Positions 55,314-63,928 of a DNA stretch of 64,000 bases are shown one piece after another. Both the position numbers and the translations under genes were made by a program. How positions within the stretch are numbered: position 1 is the first letter of the stretch; each line of letters opens with the position of its first letter. The stretch lies in the NCBI GenBank assembly GCA_020404895.1, contig JADBWK010000032.1, positions 1 to 64,000 of the forward strand. The letters are read 5' to 3'. The notes beneath the pieces are model-generated. The model saw nothing but the letters and a program-made list of their open reading frames with translations. It made no database searches and was not told where the DNA came from. The DNA is from Pseudanabaena sp. M085S1SP2A07QC. Lineage in GTDB: Bacteria > Cyanobacteriota > Cyanobacteriia > Pseudanabaenales > Pseudanabaenaceae.

Positions 55314-55355
55314 AATCTTTAGGATGTGTAGCACTTTGGGCTGATTATCTTAACC

Positions 55356-56480
55356 CTAATAGATTTCATATTTCATTAACTGACATGGTAATGTGCCATT
55401 TAAGACGGCTGTTCGTTCAGCACATTTCAGCCCAATCGTTTGAGATAGTTGCTTGTTTCCACTAAGAACAAAAGCTGTCCATCCCTTAAACCTTTGTTTA
55501 AGTACATTCCCTAATTGTTTATAAAAAACTCCTAAATCACTATCTCTTCCTAATCTTTCTCCATAGGGAGGATTGCAGAAGAGAACTCCACTATCAGCAG
55601 GTGCGACCACTTCTGAAAGGTCTAATGCCGAGAAGTAGACATGATTGGATAGACCACAATTTTTCGCGTTGACGATCGCTTGATCTACCACTTCAGGATT
55701 GCGATCGCTACCCCAGATTGGTGCAGGTAGAGCATCTAAACGATTATCATCCGCTTCTTGAATTAGTCGAGCTAAAAGCTCTTGATCAAAATCTAACCAA
55801 GCCTCAAATCCAAAGCGATCGCGAAACATTCCTGGAGCAATATTTAGCGCTTTTAAACTAGCTTCTAAGGGCAAAGTTCCCGAACCGCAAAGAGGATCGT
55901 AAAACATTTGGTCTGGTTGCCAACCTGACATCTGAATTAGGGCAGCAGCAAGAGATTCTTTTAGCGGTGCTGCGCCTACGGCAGGTCGATAGCCACGACG
56001 GTGCAGACTATTGCCTGAGCTATCGAGGCTGACGGTACAGCCATTGTCATCAATATGGACACCGATTCGTACATCCGCTTCCTGCACATCCACATCGGAT
56101 CGCTCACCAAATTTATCTTTCTGCTGATCGACGATCGCATTTTTAACTTGCAAGGCGGAGAAATGCGTGTGGTTAAGATGCTCGTTTTTGCCAGTGGCAT
56201 TAACGGCTAAGGTCATTTCAGGTGTGAGAAATTCTGACCAGTCGATCGCTTTGATTCCTTTATAAAGATCATCAGCATCAAGGCAATCAAACTGATCAAT
56301 GTGCATTAATATCCGAAATGGCAGACGCGCCCATAGATTGATCCGATAAAGCAAAGTGCGATCGCCTTCAAAGCTAACACCACAAAATCCTGCTTCGACA
56401 GAATGTGCGCCGAGCTGTTCTAATTCTTGTGCAGCCAGTGCTTCTAAGCCTCTCGCCACAGTTGCAAAATATTGATTCAT
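55356..56480 (-). CDS. THUMP-domain class I rRNA/tRNA methyltransferase (RlmL N-terminal type)
   Basis: Start ATG 56480 (MNQYFATVARGLEALAAQEL) matches family N-termini; the upstream frame to 56522 crosses a palindrome. The THUMP domain is at about residues 45-155 (FQVKNAIVDQ-like SALQVKNAIVDQQKDKFGER). The methyltransferase domain is at about 165-370, with FYDPLCGSGTLPLEASL and the catalytic NPPYGERLG. The family methylates guanine N2 in 23S rRNA (RlmL) or tRNA. The RlmK second half of the E. coli fusion is missing, as in most bacteria. Transcribed after tRNA-Arg. Confidence 0.9.
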   Translation of the reverse strand: MNQYFATVARGLEALAAQELEQLGAHSVEAGFCGVSFEGDRTLLYRINLWARLPFRILMHIDQFDCLDADDLYKGIKAIDWSEFLTPEMTLAVNATGKNEHLNHTHFSALQVKNAIVDQQKDKFGERSDVDVQEADVRIGVHIDDNGCTVSLDSSGNSLHRRGYRPAVGAAPLKESLAAALIQMSGWQPDQMFYDPLCGSGTLPLEASLKALNIAPGMFRDRFGFEAWLDFDQELLARLIQEADDNRLDALPAPIWGSDRNPEVVDQAIVNAKNCGLSNHVYFSALDLSEVVAPADSGVLFCNPPYGERLGRDSDLGVFYKQLGNVLKQRFKGWTAFVLSGNKQLSQTIGLKCAERTAVLNGTLPCQLMKYEIY

Positions 56481-56497
56481 CTTTAAAAATCCAAAGT

Positions 56498-56526
56498 AGA
56501 ATTGCGGCGCAAAGCGCCGCAATTCT
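56498..56526. repeat. Palindrome between tRNA-Arg and the THUMP gene
   Basis: AGAATT + GCGGCGC-AAA-GCGCCGC + AATTCT, perfect. It probably terminates tRNA-Arg transcription on the minus strand. Confidence 0.88.
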
Positions 56527-56538
56527 AAATATTAAAAA

Positions 56539-56612
56539 CAGGCTAGGATGGACTCTAACCATCGACCGATCGCTTAGAAGGCGATTGCTCTATACAACTG
56601 AGCTACTAGCCC
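56539..56612 (-). tRNA. tRNA-Arg (anticodon UCU)
   Basis: Acceptor GGGCTAG/CTAGCCT (G1-U72 wobble), D-arm GCTC-AGTTGTATA-GAGC, anticodon arm ATCGC-CTTCTAA-GCGAT, variable CGGTC, T-arm GATGG-TTAGAGT-CCATC, discriminator G. The normally invariant G19 is U and C56 is A, a paired change that would keep a Watson-Crick 19:56 tertiary contact. CCA is not encoded. All stems pair, so it is likely functional. It decodes AGA. Confidence 0.93.
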
Positions 56613-56811
56613 AAACAATTTCACGGCTTATTATAATACAACAAAAGTTATGGTTTTGGCAATTTGTTGTAAAACAGCAATTCTCATTTTAAAAACCTAT
56701 TTTTGTTGGGCTTTTGTTAAAAATTACTTTTTAAACGACCTAAACAAATTGCTGAGGTGTAATGATGTAAAAGCTCTATTAATAAAATTAATTAAAGTTT
56801 AGTAAATACCT

Positions 56812-57330
56812 ATGGATAGTACATTAGCGATCGCATACCTTGGGGCCTTAGTTGTGCTGCTAGCTGGGGTTAGCTGGTTAGTTATCCGCCAGATTTTGAA
56901 AGCACGTAGTTTAGAAAACGTAATTTCTGACCTACAGCCTAAGCTCCAAAAGGAAAAAGGCACACCTGAGGACTATTACCAACTTGGTAGTGTCTATTTG
57001 CGAAAAAAGCTCTACGCTCAAGCAATTACCCTGTTTAATAAGGCGCTGAAAGAAGGCGGAGAAAATATTGCCGAAGTTTATAATGCCTTAGGATTTTCCT
57101 ATTTCTCCCAAGAGCAGTATGATTTGGCGATCAAAAATTATAAGGAGGCGATCGCTTTACAAGATGGCTATGTGACTGCCATTAATAATCTTGGTCATGC
57201 CTATGAGAAGAAAAAGTTGCTACCTCAAGCGATCGAAATGTATGAGCAAGTGCAAAAGCTGGATGAAAAAAATGAAACCGCCAAGCGCCGCTTAGCTTCT
57301 TTACGAAAACAAGTAGTACCAACAGCATAA
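56812..57330 (+). CDS. ycf37: TPR protein, Ycf37-like photosystem I assembly factor
   Basis: The 172-residue protein has one N-terminal transmembrane helix (about residues 5-26, IAYLGALVVLLAGVSWLVI). Three TPR units follow, at about 52-150 (YYQLGSVYLRKKLYAQAITL, VYNALGFSYFSQEQYDLAIK, AINNLGHAYEKKKLLPQAIE). Length and layout agree with cyanobacterial Ycf37, a thylakoid protein that stabilises photosystem I trimers. Generic TPR proteins can look alike, so the symbol is tentative. Monocistronic. Confidence 0.7.
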   Translation: MDSTLAIAYLGALVVLLAGVSWLVIRQILKARSLENVISDLQPKLQKEKGTPEDYYQLGSVYLRKKLYAQAITLFNKALKEGGENIAEVYNALGFSYFSQEQYDLAIKNYKEAIALQDGYVTAINNLGHAYEKKKLLPQAIEMYEQVQKLDEKNETAKRRLASLRKQVVPTA

Positions 57331-57343
57331 AAAATACCATCTA

Positions 57344-57406
57344 AAGATGATATGCGGCGATTCGCGCCGCATATCATCTTCAAAAAGGACGCTTAGCGTC
57401 TCTTTT
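57344..57406 (+). terminator. Two palindromes between ycf37 and mnmA
   Basis: AAGATGATATGCGGCG-ATTCG-CGCCGCATATCATCTT (57344-57380) and AAAAA-GGACGC-TTA-GCGTCT-CTTTTT (57382-57406). The second ends at the mnmA stop codon. Confidence 0.85.
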
Positions 57407-58513
57407 TTATTGCTTGGATTCGATTAGTCCGCCGCCGATTAACAAGTCATCACGATAAAAAACCGCCGCTTGCCCTGGGGCAATACTAAATTGTGGCTCG
57501 TCAAAAACAATCCTTGCCCGATCTCCTTCGAGGGGAATGATGGTTGCAGGAGCTGGCACAGTTCGATAGCGCACTTGCACTTCCGCATGAAATGGTAGAT
57601 GCGTAGGAGCGAGGGATACCCAGTTCACTTGATTAATCGTGCATTCTTGATCGTGGGCTTCTGTGCGATCGCCTAAAACAACCTCATTCTTAATGGGATC
57701 GAGTGCAACTACATACAGAGGAGTTGCAGCCGCTACGCCTAAGCCTTTGCGTTGGCCGATGGTGTAGTGATAAGTGCCTTCATGCTCACCCAAAACATTG
57801 CCATGCGTATCAACGATTTTGCCTTTAACAGGCGTGAGATATTTATCCAGAAAAGCTTTCATCGAGCCATTGGCTTCAACTAAGCATAGATCCATGCTTT
57901 CAGGCTTTTCAGCGGTGGCTAAGCCAAACTCAGCAGCAATTTTGCGAGTTTCAATTTTAGTCGTATTTCCCAACGGAAAAATGCAGCAGCTTAATTCTTC
58001 TTGTCCGACTTCGTAGAGAAAATAGGACTGATCCTTAGTATCGTCAACAGCGCGGCGCAATTCATAGCGTCCCGACTCAGGATTAAAGTTGAGCTTGGCA
58101 TAATGTCCCGTCGCGATTTTATTAATTCCCAGCTTTTCACGGGCATAGGTCATCATTGGGGCAAACTTTACGGCTTTATTGCAGCGCGAACAGGGCAGAG
58201 GAGTATAGCCTGCTGCATATCCAGTGACCAAATAGTTGATAATGCTTTGCTCAAAGACTTCACGACTATCAACAATTTCATGGTGAATGCCTAATTCTTC
58301 GCATAGTCTAGCGGCATCGACCATTCCCTCGGAGCAGCATTGTCCCTTGCCACGCATTAACCACAGCGTCAAACCCGTGACATCATATCCTGCGCGATGC
58401 AATAGCGCCGCCGCCACAGAGCTATCTACTCCGCCCGACAAGCCGACAACGACTTTTTCTGCTATTGCAGGCTGAGTATCTAGTTTTCTTTCGATGATTT
58501 CTACGTTTGACAT
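57407..58513 (-). CDS. mnmA: tRNA-specific 2-thiouridylase MnmA
   Basis: MnmA activates U34 with ATP and inserts sulfur to give s2U in Lys, Glu and Gln tRNAs. The P-loop [20 protein letters not shown], the catalytic Cys segment [14 protein letters not shown] (first Cys), and the second Cys region [12 protein letters not shown] are in place. Start ATG 58513 ([11 protein letters not shown]) is preferred; six more in-frame residues precede it at 58531. The 368-residue length is normal. It complements mnmG, encoded at 44.7 kb. Confidence 0.96.
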   Translation of the reverse strand: MSNVEIIERKLDTQPAIAEKVVVGLSGGVDSSVAAALLHRAGYDVTGLTLWLMRGKGQCCSEGMVDAARLCEELGIHHEIVDSREVFEQSIINYLVTGYAAGYTPLPCSRCNKAVKFAPMMTYAREKLGINKIATGHYAKLNFNPESGRYELRRAVDDTKDQSYFLYEVGQEELSCCIFPLGNTTKIETRKIAAEFGLATAEKPESMDLCLVEANGSMKAFLDKYLTPVKGKIVDTHGNVLGEHEGTYHYTIGQRKGLGVAAATPLYVVALDPIKNEVVLGDRTEAHDQECTINQVNWVSLAPTHLPFHAEVQVRYRTVPAPATIIPLEGDRARIVFDEPQFSIAPGQAAVFYRDDLLIGGGLIESKQ

Positions 58514-58641
58514 TTGCTGCGATCGAACCACTTAAACTAAATTGTATCGTAAAGGGTTGTGAGGTTAGTGATACAGTGCCAGATTAAGCGATCGCCATGA
58601 TTACAAACTTTGTTCTATTTGTAGATTTTATTAAGTATTTC

Positions 58642-58680
58642 AAAAGATGAAAGCAGCGCAAAGCGCTGCTTTCATCTTTT
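58642..58680. terminator. Palindrome 3' of cbiA
   Basis: AAAAGATGAAAGCAGCGC-AAA and exact complement, 18-bp arms, 4 bp from the cbiA stop. Confidence 0.88.
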
Positions 58681-58684
58681 CACC

Positions 58685-60088
58685 CTAGCAAGAATGACGA
58701 CATCTGGACAAAAAACTATCTAGCAAATGTGTTTGTTCGCCAAAGTGCAAATGGGTATAAGCAGCGTGAACTTGATATTTTTGCCAGCCTTCGGAAAGAT
58801 ATTGCAAATGAGAGTCATAGCCTTGTAGAGAATACAAGGGCTGATCGCAGATTTCGGTTAAAGATGAGCGATGAAACTCATGTCCCCAAATCCGATCACC
58901 TTTTTTCATGAGCGGACTATCTTGCAAAGCGATTGCTTGACGATATCCGAGAGTTAGGCGCTTTCCCATTTTTGCTGCGGTCGGGAAAATATTTACCATT
59001 GGGAATGATTGCTCCTGAAAATCAACAATGCGATCGCATAGATACATCAAGCCTCCACATTCAGCATAGGTGGGCATTCCTGATTTGATCGCATTGTGAA
59101 CTGATTCTCTAGCAGTTTTATTCTCGGCTAATTCACTTGCAAATACTTCAGGAAATCCGCCGCCAAAATATAAGCCTTGGATATTTTCAGGTAAAGCGCG
59201 ATCGCTAATTGGACTCCAAGGAATTAATTCTGCACCCATTTCTCTAAATAGATCAAGATTATCGGCATAGTAAAAACTGAAAGCACGATCTTGAGCGATC
59301 GCGATGCGAAGACCCTCACCTCCAGCCCCTCTCCCATGAGGAGAGGGGAGTAATATTTCTTCTCCCCATCTCCCCATGGGAGATGGGGCTGGGGGGTGAG
59401 GGCTTTCCATTAATGGCAATAACTTCTCCCAATCAAAACAAGTTTCACCTAAATGAGCTAATCGCTCAATAATTCCATCAAGATCGGACATTTCCGCAGT
59501 GGGGACTAGTCCTAAATGGCGATCGGGAATGGAAATGTTATCTTGACGGCGCAGAACTCCTACGATTGGTAAATTTAATGGCTCTAGAGATTGGGTTAAT
59601 AACTCTAAATGGCGATCGCTACCAACGCGATTAAGCACAACTCCTGCAATGTGAATACGAGGATCAAAGGTGCGATATCCATGGGCGATCGCGGCAATAG
59701 ATCGAGAAGTACTAGCACAATTGAGAATCAAGATTACGGGAATGTTTAACAATCGTGCAATGTGAGCTGTGCTAGCAGTATCGTCTTTACCTGTAGCTCC
59801 ATCGAATAGCCCCATTACTCCTTCAATTAGCGCATATTCAGTATTCTGACTATGTTTCGTAAAACAGGACTTTACATAGGATTCGGAAGTTAAGACAGGA
59901 TCGAGATTGCGACAAGGTAGACCTGTGATGTAGGAATGGAACATGGGATCGATGTAATCAGGCCCCACTTTAAAAGATTGCACTAGAGATTCAGCGGATC
60001 GCGATCGAGCTTTCATTGCGGCTAATAGTGCCAAAGTTACTGTGGTTTTGCCTACGCCACTCCGTTCACCTGCAATAATAATTGCCAT
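58685..60088 (-). CDS. cbiA: Cobyrinate a,c-diamide synthase
   Basis: The ATP-binding start MAIIIAGERSGVGKTTVTLA is followed by KVGPDYIDPMFHSYITGLPC and EGVMGLFDGATGKDD in the N-terminal synthetase domain. The C-terminal class I amidotransferase-like domain shows GLYFGGGFPEVFASELAENK and the nucleophile PTYAECGGLMYL. The enzyme amidates the a and c side chains of cobyrinate with glutamine. About 30 residues near 230-258 (PHPPAPSPMGRWGEEILLPS) come from a 90-bp repeat inserted in frame between the two domains. Length minus the insert is normal. Monocistronic. Confidence 0.95.
   Translation of the reverse strand: MAIIIAGERSGVGKTTVTLALLAAMKARSRSAESLVQSFKVGPDYIDPMFHSYITGLPCRNLDPVLTSESYVKSCFTKHSQNTEYALIEGVMGLFDGATGKDDTASTAHIARLLNIPVILILNCASTSRSIAAIAHGYRTFDPRIHIAGVVLNRVGSDRHLELLTQSLEPLNLPIVGVLRRQDNISIPDRHLGLVPTAEMSDLDGIIERLAHLGETCFDWEKLLPLMESPHPPAPSPMGRWGEEILLPSPHGRGAGGEGLRIAIAQDRAFSFYYADNLDLFREMGAELIPWSPISDRALPENIQGLYFGGGFPEVFASELAENKTARESVHNAIKSGMPTYAECGGLMYLCDRIVDFQEQSFPMVNIFPTAAKMGKRLTLGYRQAIALQDSPLMKKGDRIWGHEFHRSSLTEICDQPLYSLQGYDSHLQYLSEGWQKYQVHAAYTHLHFGEQTHLLDSFLSRCRHSC
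59313..59402. repeat. 90-bp inverted repeat inserted in cbiA
   Basis: CCCTCACCTCCAGCCCC...GGGGCTGGGGGGTGAGGG ends, with inner CTCTCCCATGAGGAGAG and CCATCTCCCCATGGGAGATGG hairpins. Its length is a multiple of three and the frame stays open. Translated PHPPAPSP/GAGGEG motifs are characteristic of this dispersed cyanobacterial repeat. Confidence 0.88.
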
Positions 60089-60200
60089 TTATAGTACTTT
60101 TTGATTCTAGTAATGAAATAAACTGGCGCAAAAATTTATCGTTTCCACCAAATGTAAATCGCGCTATTTTCCATGTGTCTTTGTAATGATTATTTAAGTT

Positions 60201-60764
60201 TTAATTTACATGGAATCGTAGATATTTATCATATCTCTCTGGTGAAGACTTCTGCTGATCATCATTCCAGATAAGAGCTTTTCTAAGTTCTTCACTTACT
60301 CGTTTGCGTTCTTCTCCAATTGGTAGTGAAAGCGAATCTTTGAGCTTGAAATCAAGGTCTTGGATTGTTAATGCTTTATCCCAGACTTCATCAATATTTT
60401 TTGTTATATCATCGCCAAAAAGAAACCTAGACTTGTAACGAGCTTCGCCTAAAATTTGTATTGCTTGCCCATCAACACGACCCAATTGAAAAACGAACAT
60501 GAAATACTCCTGTAGTTTTTCGTAGGCTGCAAGACGTTTCTCGAAGAGGTCAAGACGTAGTTTATCTTTAGCCGTTCGGTATTGATTATATGCAATCCAA
60601 ACACCAATACCTCCCACCATTAGAGTACTTATTGATGAAGTTAAATTATATGAAATCCAAACACCAATACCTCCCACCATTAGAGCAATTATTGTTGGAG
60701 TTAATTTGACTATAATATCAACCCACAAAGGCATTGGCTGACTAATTTCTGATTGTGAAAGCAT
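60201..60764 (-). CDS. Hypothetical membrane-anchored protein with duplicated helix
   Basis: The 187-residue protein starts with two nearly identical hydrophobic helices (TIIALMVGGIGVWISYN and ISTLMVGGIGVWIAYN, about residues 24-40 and 44-60), produced by a 60-bp tandem duplication. The rest (about 62-187) is a soluble helical domain starting QYRTAKDKLRLDLFEKRLAA-YEKLQEYF, a pattern seen in many small uncharacterised membrane proteins. Function not recognised. Monocistronic. Confidence 0.7.
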   Translation of the reverse strand: MLSQSEISQPMPLWVDIIVKLTPTIIALMVGGIGVWISYNLTSSISTLMVGGIGVWIAYNQYRTAKDKLRLDLFEKRLAAYEKLQEYFMFVFQLGRVDGQAIQILGEARYKSRFLFGDDITKNIDEVWDKALTIQDLDFKLKDSLSLPIGEERKRVSEELRKALIWNDDQQKSSPERYDKYLRFHVN

Positions 60765-60899
60765 TATAGATTCGTGAGTTTTTGAGTTTTACTATTTTAG
60801 AGATTGTATCTACATTGAAGCAGCAAATGAAACCTGACTATACAATTTTAAACTACCATTTATCCGAGACTCTACATTCGCGCTATTTTTTATCATTAC

Positions 60900-61295
60900 C
60901 TATGGAATAAATGGAATAAACTGTTTTAGGAATTTACGAAGCTTTAATAGCCCAATAACTTCGCGTACTTTTGGAGAAACAAAATCTTCAGGAGGAATAC
61001 TGTCTAGCGATCGCAGCTTTTCCATGAGTTCCGTATATTCAGCAGCAGTGAGTTGTTTGCCATCGATGGGCGATCGCGCATCAGTATAGATTTCCGCGCG
61101 TAAAATTTCTTCAGGTATATCTTCCTGAGAAGATTGGATTGTCAGAGTTTCCGCAAAACTAATCATCGGCATTGCCAATGTGGAGATCTGCAAACTGAAG
61201 AAAGAAGCGATCGCCAAATTTCGATTTTTCGCTTTTGATAAAGCTTTACATTGTGGAACCTTGCAACTTTTAGCGCCCCAATCTATTTGGTACAT
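60900..61295 (-). CDS. Small secreted conserved cyanobacterial protein
   Basis: From ATG 61295 (MYQIDWGAKSCKVPQCKALS) the product is about 131 residues. It has a long signal-like N-terminus ending near MISFAET, then a conserved-looking acidic domain (EDIPEEILRAEIYTDARSPI, DGKQLTAAEYTELMEKLRSL, SPKVREVIGLLKLRKFLKQF). The longer frame to 61406 lies inside the upstream gene and is rejected. It overlaps the end of the pentapeptide gene by 26 bp, indicating translational coupling. Function unknown. Confidence 0.65.
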   Translation of the reverse strand: MYQIDWGAKSCKVPQCKALSKAKNRNLAIASFFSLQISTLAMPMISFAETLTIQSSQEDIPEEILRAEIYTDARSPIDGKQLTAAEYTELMEKLRSLDSIPPEDFVSPKVREVIGLLKLRKFLKQFIPFIP

Positions 61296-62370
61296 CCTCG
61301 CAGCCTCCAGGAATAGTTTTACGAGATTTTTTACCACACCATGCACAGAGATATTGGCGCGTTTCTTCGGATAGATCGATCGCTTTACTAAAGTCCGCCT
61401 CTTCAACTACCGCGCCCGTATATTCACCTGTCTCGAAATTGGGGAGATTTTGGCGATCGCGAGGAGAAGCAGTCTCTAGCTTGCCATAAAACAGCTTTAT
61501 ACGACTTAGATCTGTGCCGCGTAAATTTGCTTTAGCCAAGATTGCGCCGACAAGGTTTGCGCCTGTGAGATCGCAATTAACAAAGTTTGCCTTAATTAAA
61601 TTCGCGCCACTCAAATCAGCATTTCGCAAATCTGTATTACAAATATCACGATTAGCTAACATCATTCCTAAATTAACTACCCGTACTCCATTAGCAAGAT
61701 CGACTACATAACCACCCGTTCCATCAAGAATGGGGCGACCAAGCAACCCATCACGCTTCAATGGCGTTAAAAGATTAGCACTGGACAAGAATCGAATAAT
61801 TTTGGCTCTTCCATCAGCATCACAGCCACCAAGTAATGCTGCGGTTCTGGCTTGGGCGATCGCTCTTTCTAATGGCCAGTCTTCGAGTTGTCCTTGTGGA
61901 TCAAGGACTAAGTCGGAAATCCCTTGAAAATATGAATCAATAGTTTGCTGTTGGGTGATCACATTTTGCTGACCCGTCAAACTTTCCGAAATCTGATTTT
62001 GTCGCCATGCCACCCACACAGCCAAAATCGCAATTAAAATCTGTCCTACTGCGCCTAAAGCCTCCCACTTCAGGCTATCAAACCATCGCGCAAAGGCAAG
62101 ATCAAGCTCAGTCACATGGGCTGCCATGAACAGCGATACTCCAGCTAAAATGCTGGACAGAGTAATATCCCAATGCTTACCGAGAGGAGAATTGGCGATC
62201 GCACTCAGAAATGGCGGTACGAGTATGGGCAGAATGATGGCAAAGATCACTCCGAGACTGATATAAACCAGTTCATTGTGATTTAGATACATCGCCACAA
62301 GTGCCACAACAGATGAGATCGTGGCTACGACTAAAAAAAATACTTTAATTCGAGAATTCGGTAGAGCCAA
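61270..62370 (-). CDS. Membrane protein with C-terminal pentapeptide repeats
   Basis: About four transmembrane helices occupy residues 8-28, 36-60, 68-88 and 104-122. A soluble linker (about 125-235) is followed by pentapeptide repeats (A(D/N)LxX) at about 238-290: CNTDLRNADLSGANLIKANF and VNCDLTGANLVGAILAKANL. A C-terminal CxxC (YLCAWCGKKS) is visible. Pentapeptide repeats form a right-handed beta helix, usually for protein interaction. Its partner may be the secreted protein encoded by the overlapping downstream gene (inference). Confidence 0.85.
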   Translation of the reverse strand: MALPNSRIKVFFLVVATISSVVALVAMYLNHNELVYISLGVIFAIILPILVPPFLSAIANSPLGKHWDITLSSILAGVSLFMAAHVTELDLAFARWFDSLKWEALGAVGQILIAILAVWVAWRQNQISESLTGQQNVITQQQTIDSYFQGISDLVLDPQGQLEDWPLERAIAQARTAALLGGCDADGRAKIIRFLSSANLLTPLKRDGLLGRPILDGTGGYVVDLANGVRVVNLGMMLANRDICNTDLRNADLSGANLIKANFVNCDLTGANLVGAILAKANLRGTDLSRIKLFYGKLETASPRDRQNLPNFETGEYTGAVVEEADFSKAIDLSEETRQYLCAWCGKKSRKTIPGGCEDVPNRLGR

Positions 62371-62525
62371 ACTAGTTAGTTCAATTGGATTTGCAGAGGA
62401 TTTGGATGAAATCTATTATTAATCCTGATAATCTTACAATAATAGAACCTAAAACAGCGATCGCTAGTCTAAAGAAAAGTCATCAAGTTTGTCCACGCAC
62501 AGCTTGACTTTATGGAAATAATCCT

Positions 62526-63764
62526 ATGGATAGCATTGTACAGAAAGCACATTTCTTTAGACGCGCAGGATTTGGGGCGACCCTTGACGAACTGAATAGC
62601 GCTAACTCCCCTGAAATGTTGTTGTCAAAATGGCTCAATGAAACACCAGTATTAAATGTCCCCGCGCCCCAGCCAATAGTCAAAAAAGGTAAACAAGAGC
62701 AATCGCGGGAAATGTGGCATTGGTTATTAAAGCAAATGATTAGTACCAATAACCCCTTACATGAGCGTATCGTCAACTTTTGGCGTGATCGCTTTGTAGT
62801 ATCTCTACGCAAAATTGGTAAAGCGCAATTGTTGCTCGATTATGAAAGCAGATTACGCACCTATGCCTTGGGTGATTTTCAAGAATTGCTGATGCAGGTT
62901 ACCACTAGTCCCGCTATGCTCACCTATTTGGACAACGCGCAAAACCGTGCAGGGAAGATTAACGAGAACTATAGTCGCGAAGTGATGGAATTATTTACCC
63001 TTGGACAGGGACAATATACCGAAAAGGATATTCAAGAAGGGGCGAGGGCTCTGACGGGATGGCTAGTTAAATTACGTCCTGAGCTAGGCACTGCGGATGT
63101 TAACTTTGTATCGCGCCGCCATGATGATGGCATCAAAAATTATTTGGGGCGTTCAGGTAAACTTAGTACCCAAGATGTGGTGGAAATCTTAGCCAATCAT
63201 CCTAGTACTGCGAGAAAGCTTGCCATAGATCTATGGAGCGCTCTAGCTTATCGGGAGCCTGAACCCGCAATCATCGATCGCCTTGCGCTGGTATATAAAC
63301 AGAACAATCGCAGCATCAAAGCTGTGGTTGCCGCAGTTTTCAATAGTCCCGAATTTTATAGCGACAAAGCCTATCGCAGCCATTTGAAAACACCACTCTA
63401 CTTTGTTTTGAGCAGTTTGCGCCAACTACAAATCGAAGCCAATAGCGATCGCGTGATTGGTGGTTTACGCGCGATGGGACAAGTTCCATACAATGCGCCA
63501 TCAGTCAAAGGCTGGCAAGGAGATCAAGGATGGCTGACCGCGCCTTCTTTATTAACAAGGCTGAATGTAGCACAACAGTTTACGAGGGAATATGGTGACG
63601 ATGGGGGCTTTGATTTCAATCCTGATCGCTACAGTGCCAAAGATCTGGTCACAGTTCTATTAGATGGAAATAGCGATCGCCAATTAGAAGAACAATTTAC
63701 AGGATTATCCAAACGCGAAGTTGCTGCTTTGATTCTATCTTCACCAATCTATCAACTAGCTTAA
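62526..63764 (+). CDS. DUF1800 family protein
   Basis: The 412-residue protein contains the DUF1800 motifs KAHFFRRAGFGATLDELNSA, MWHWLLKQMISTNNPLHERI, FWRDRFVVSLRK, and NENYSREVMELFTLGQGQYT plus EKDIQEGARALTGW. Its biochemical function is not settled. It is nearly always encoded just before a DUF1501 protein, as here. A double-hairpin element is inserted directly after its stop, between it and its partner gene. Confidence 0.93.
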   Translation: MDSIVQKAHFFRRAGFGATLDELNSANSPEMLLSKWLNETPVLNVPAPQPIVKKGKQEQSREMWHWLLKQMISTNNPLHERIVNFWRDRFVVSLRKIGKAQLLLDYESRLRTYALGDFQELLMQVTTSPAMLTYLDNAQNRAGKINENYSREVMELFTLGQGQYTEKDIQEGARALTGWLVKLRPELGTADVNFVSRRHDDGIKNYLGRSGKLSTQDVVEILANHPSTARKLAIDLWSALAYREPEPAIIDRLALVYKQNNRSIKAVVAAVFNSPEFYSDKAYRSHLKTPLYFVLSSLRQLQIEANSDRVIGGLRAMGQVPYNAPSVKGWQGDQGWLTAPSLLTRLNVAQQFTREYGDDGGFDFNPDRYSAKDLVTVLLDGNSDRQLEEQFTGLSKREVAALILSSPIYQLA

Positions 63765-63865
63765 TACCAAAGCACAAAATGGCTACGCCATTTTGTGCTT
63801 TTAAAACCCTTACTGGGTTTGGTTTTTAATTCACAAAAGTGTGGCTACACTTTTGTGAATTGGTA
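63765..63865 (-). mobile_element. Double-hairpin element, copy 3
   Basis: Opposite orientation: TACCAAAGCACAAAATGGC, hairpin, spacer AAAACCCTTACTGGGTTTGG, hairpin CACAAAAGTGT/ACACTTTTGTG, end TTGGTA. It starts at the base following the DUF1800 stop. Confidence 0.88.
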
Positions 63866-63928
63866 TAAGAACTGCAACAAAGGGATTCGCTTTCTGCCGA
63901 GTCAATTATTATCACCAACTACAAATTT

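Noticed and set aside
61296-61406. N-terminal extension of the small secreted protein
   Set aside because: It would overlap the pentapeptide gene by 137 bp and place a charged stretch before the signal sequence; ATG 61295 is more plausible.
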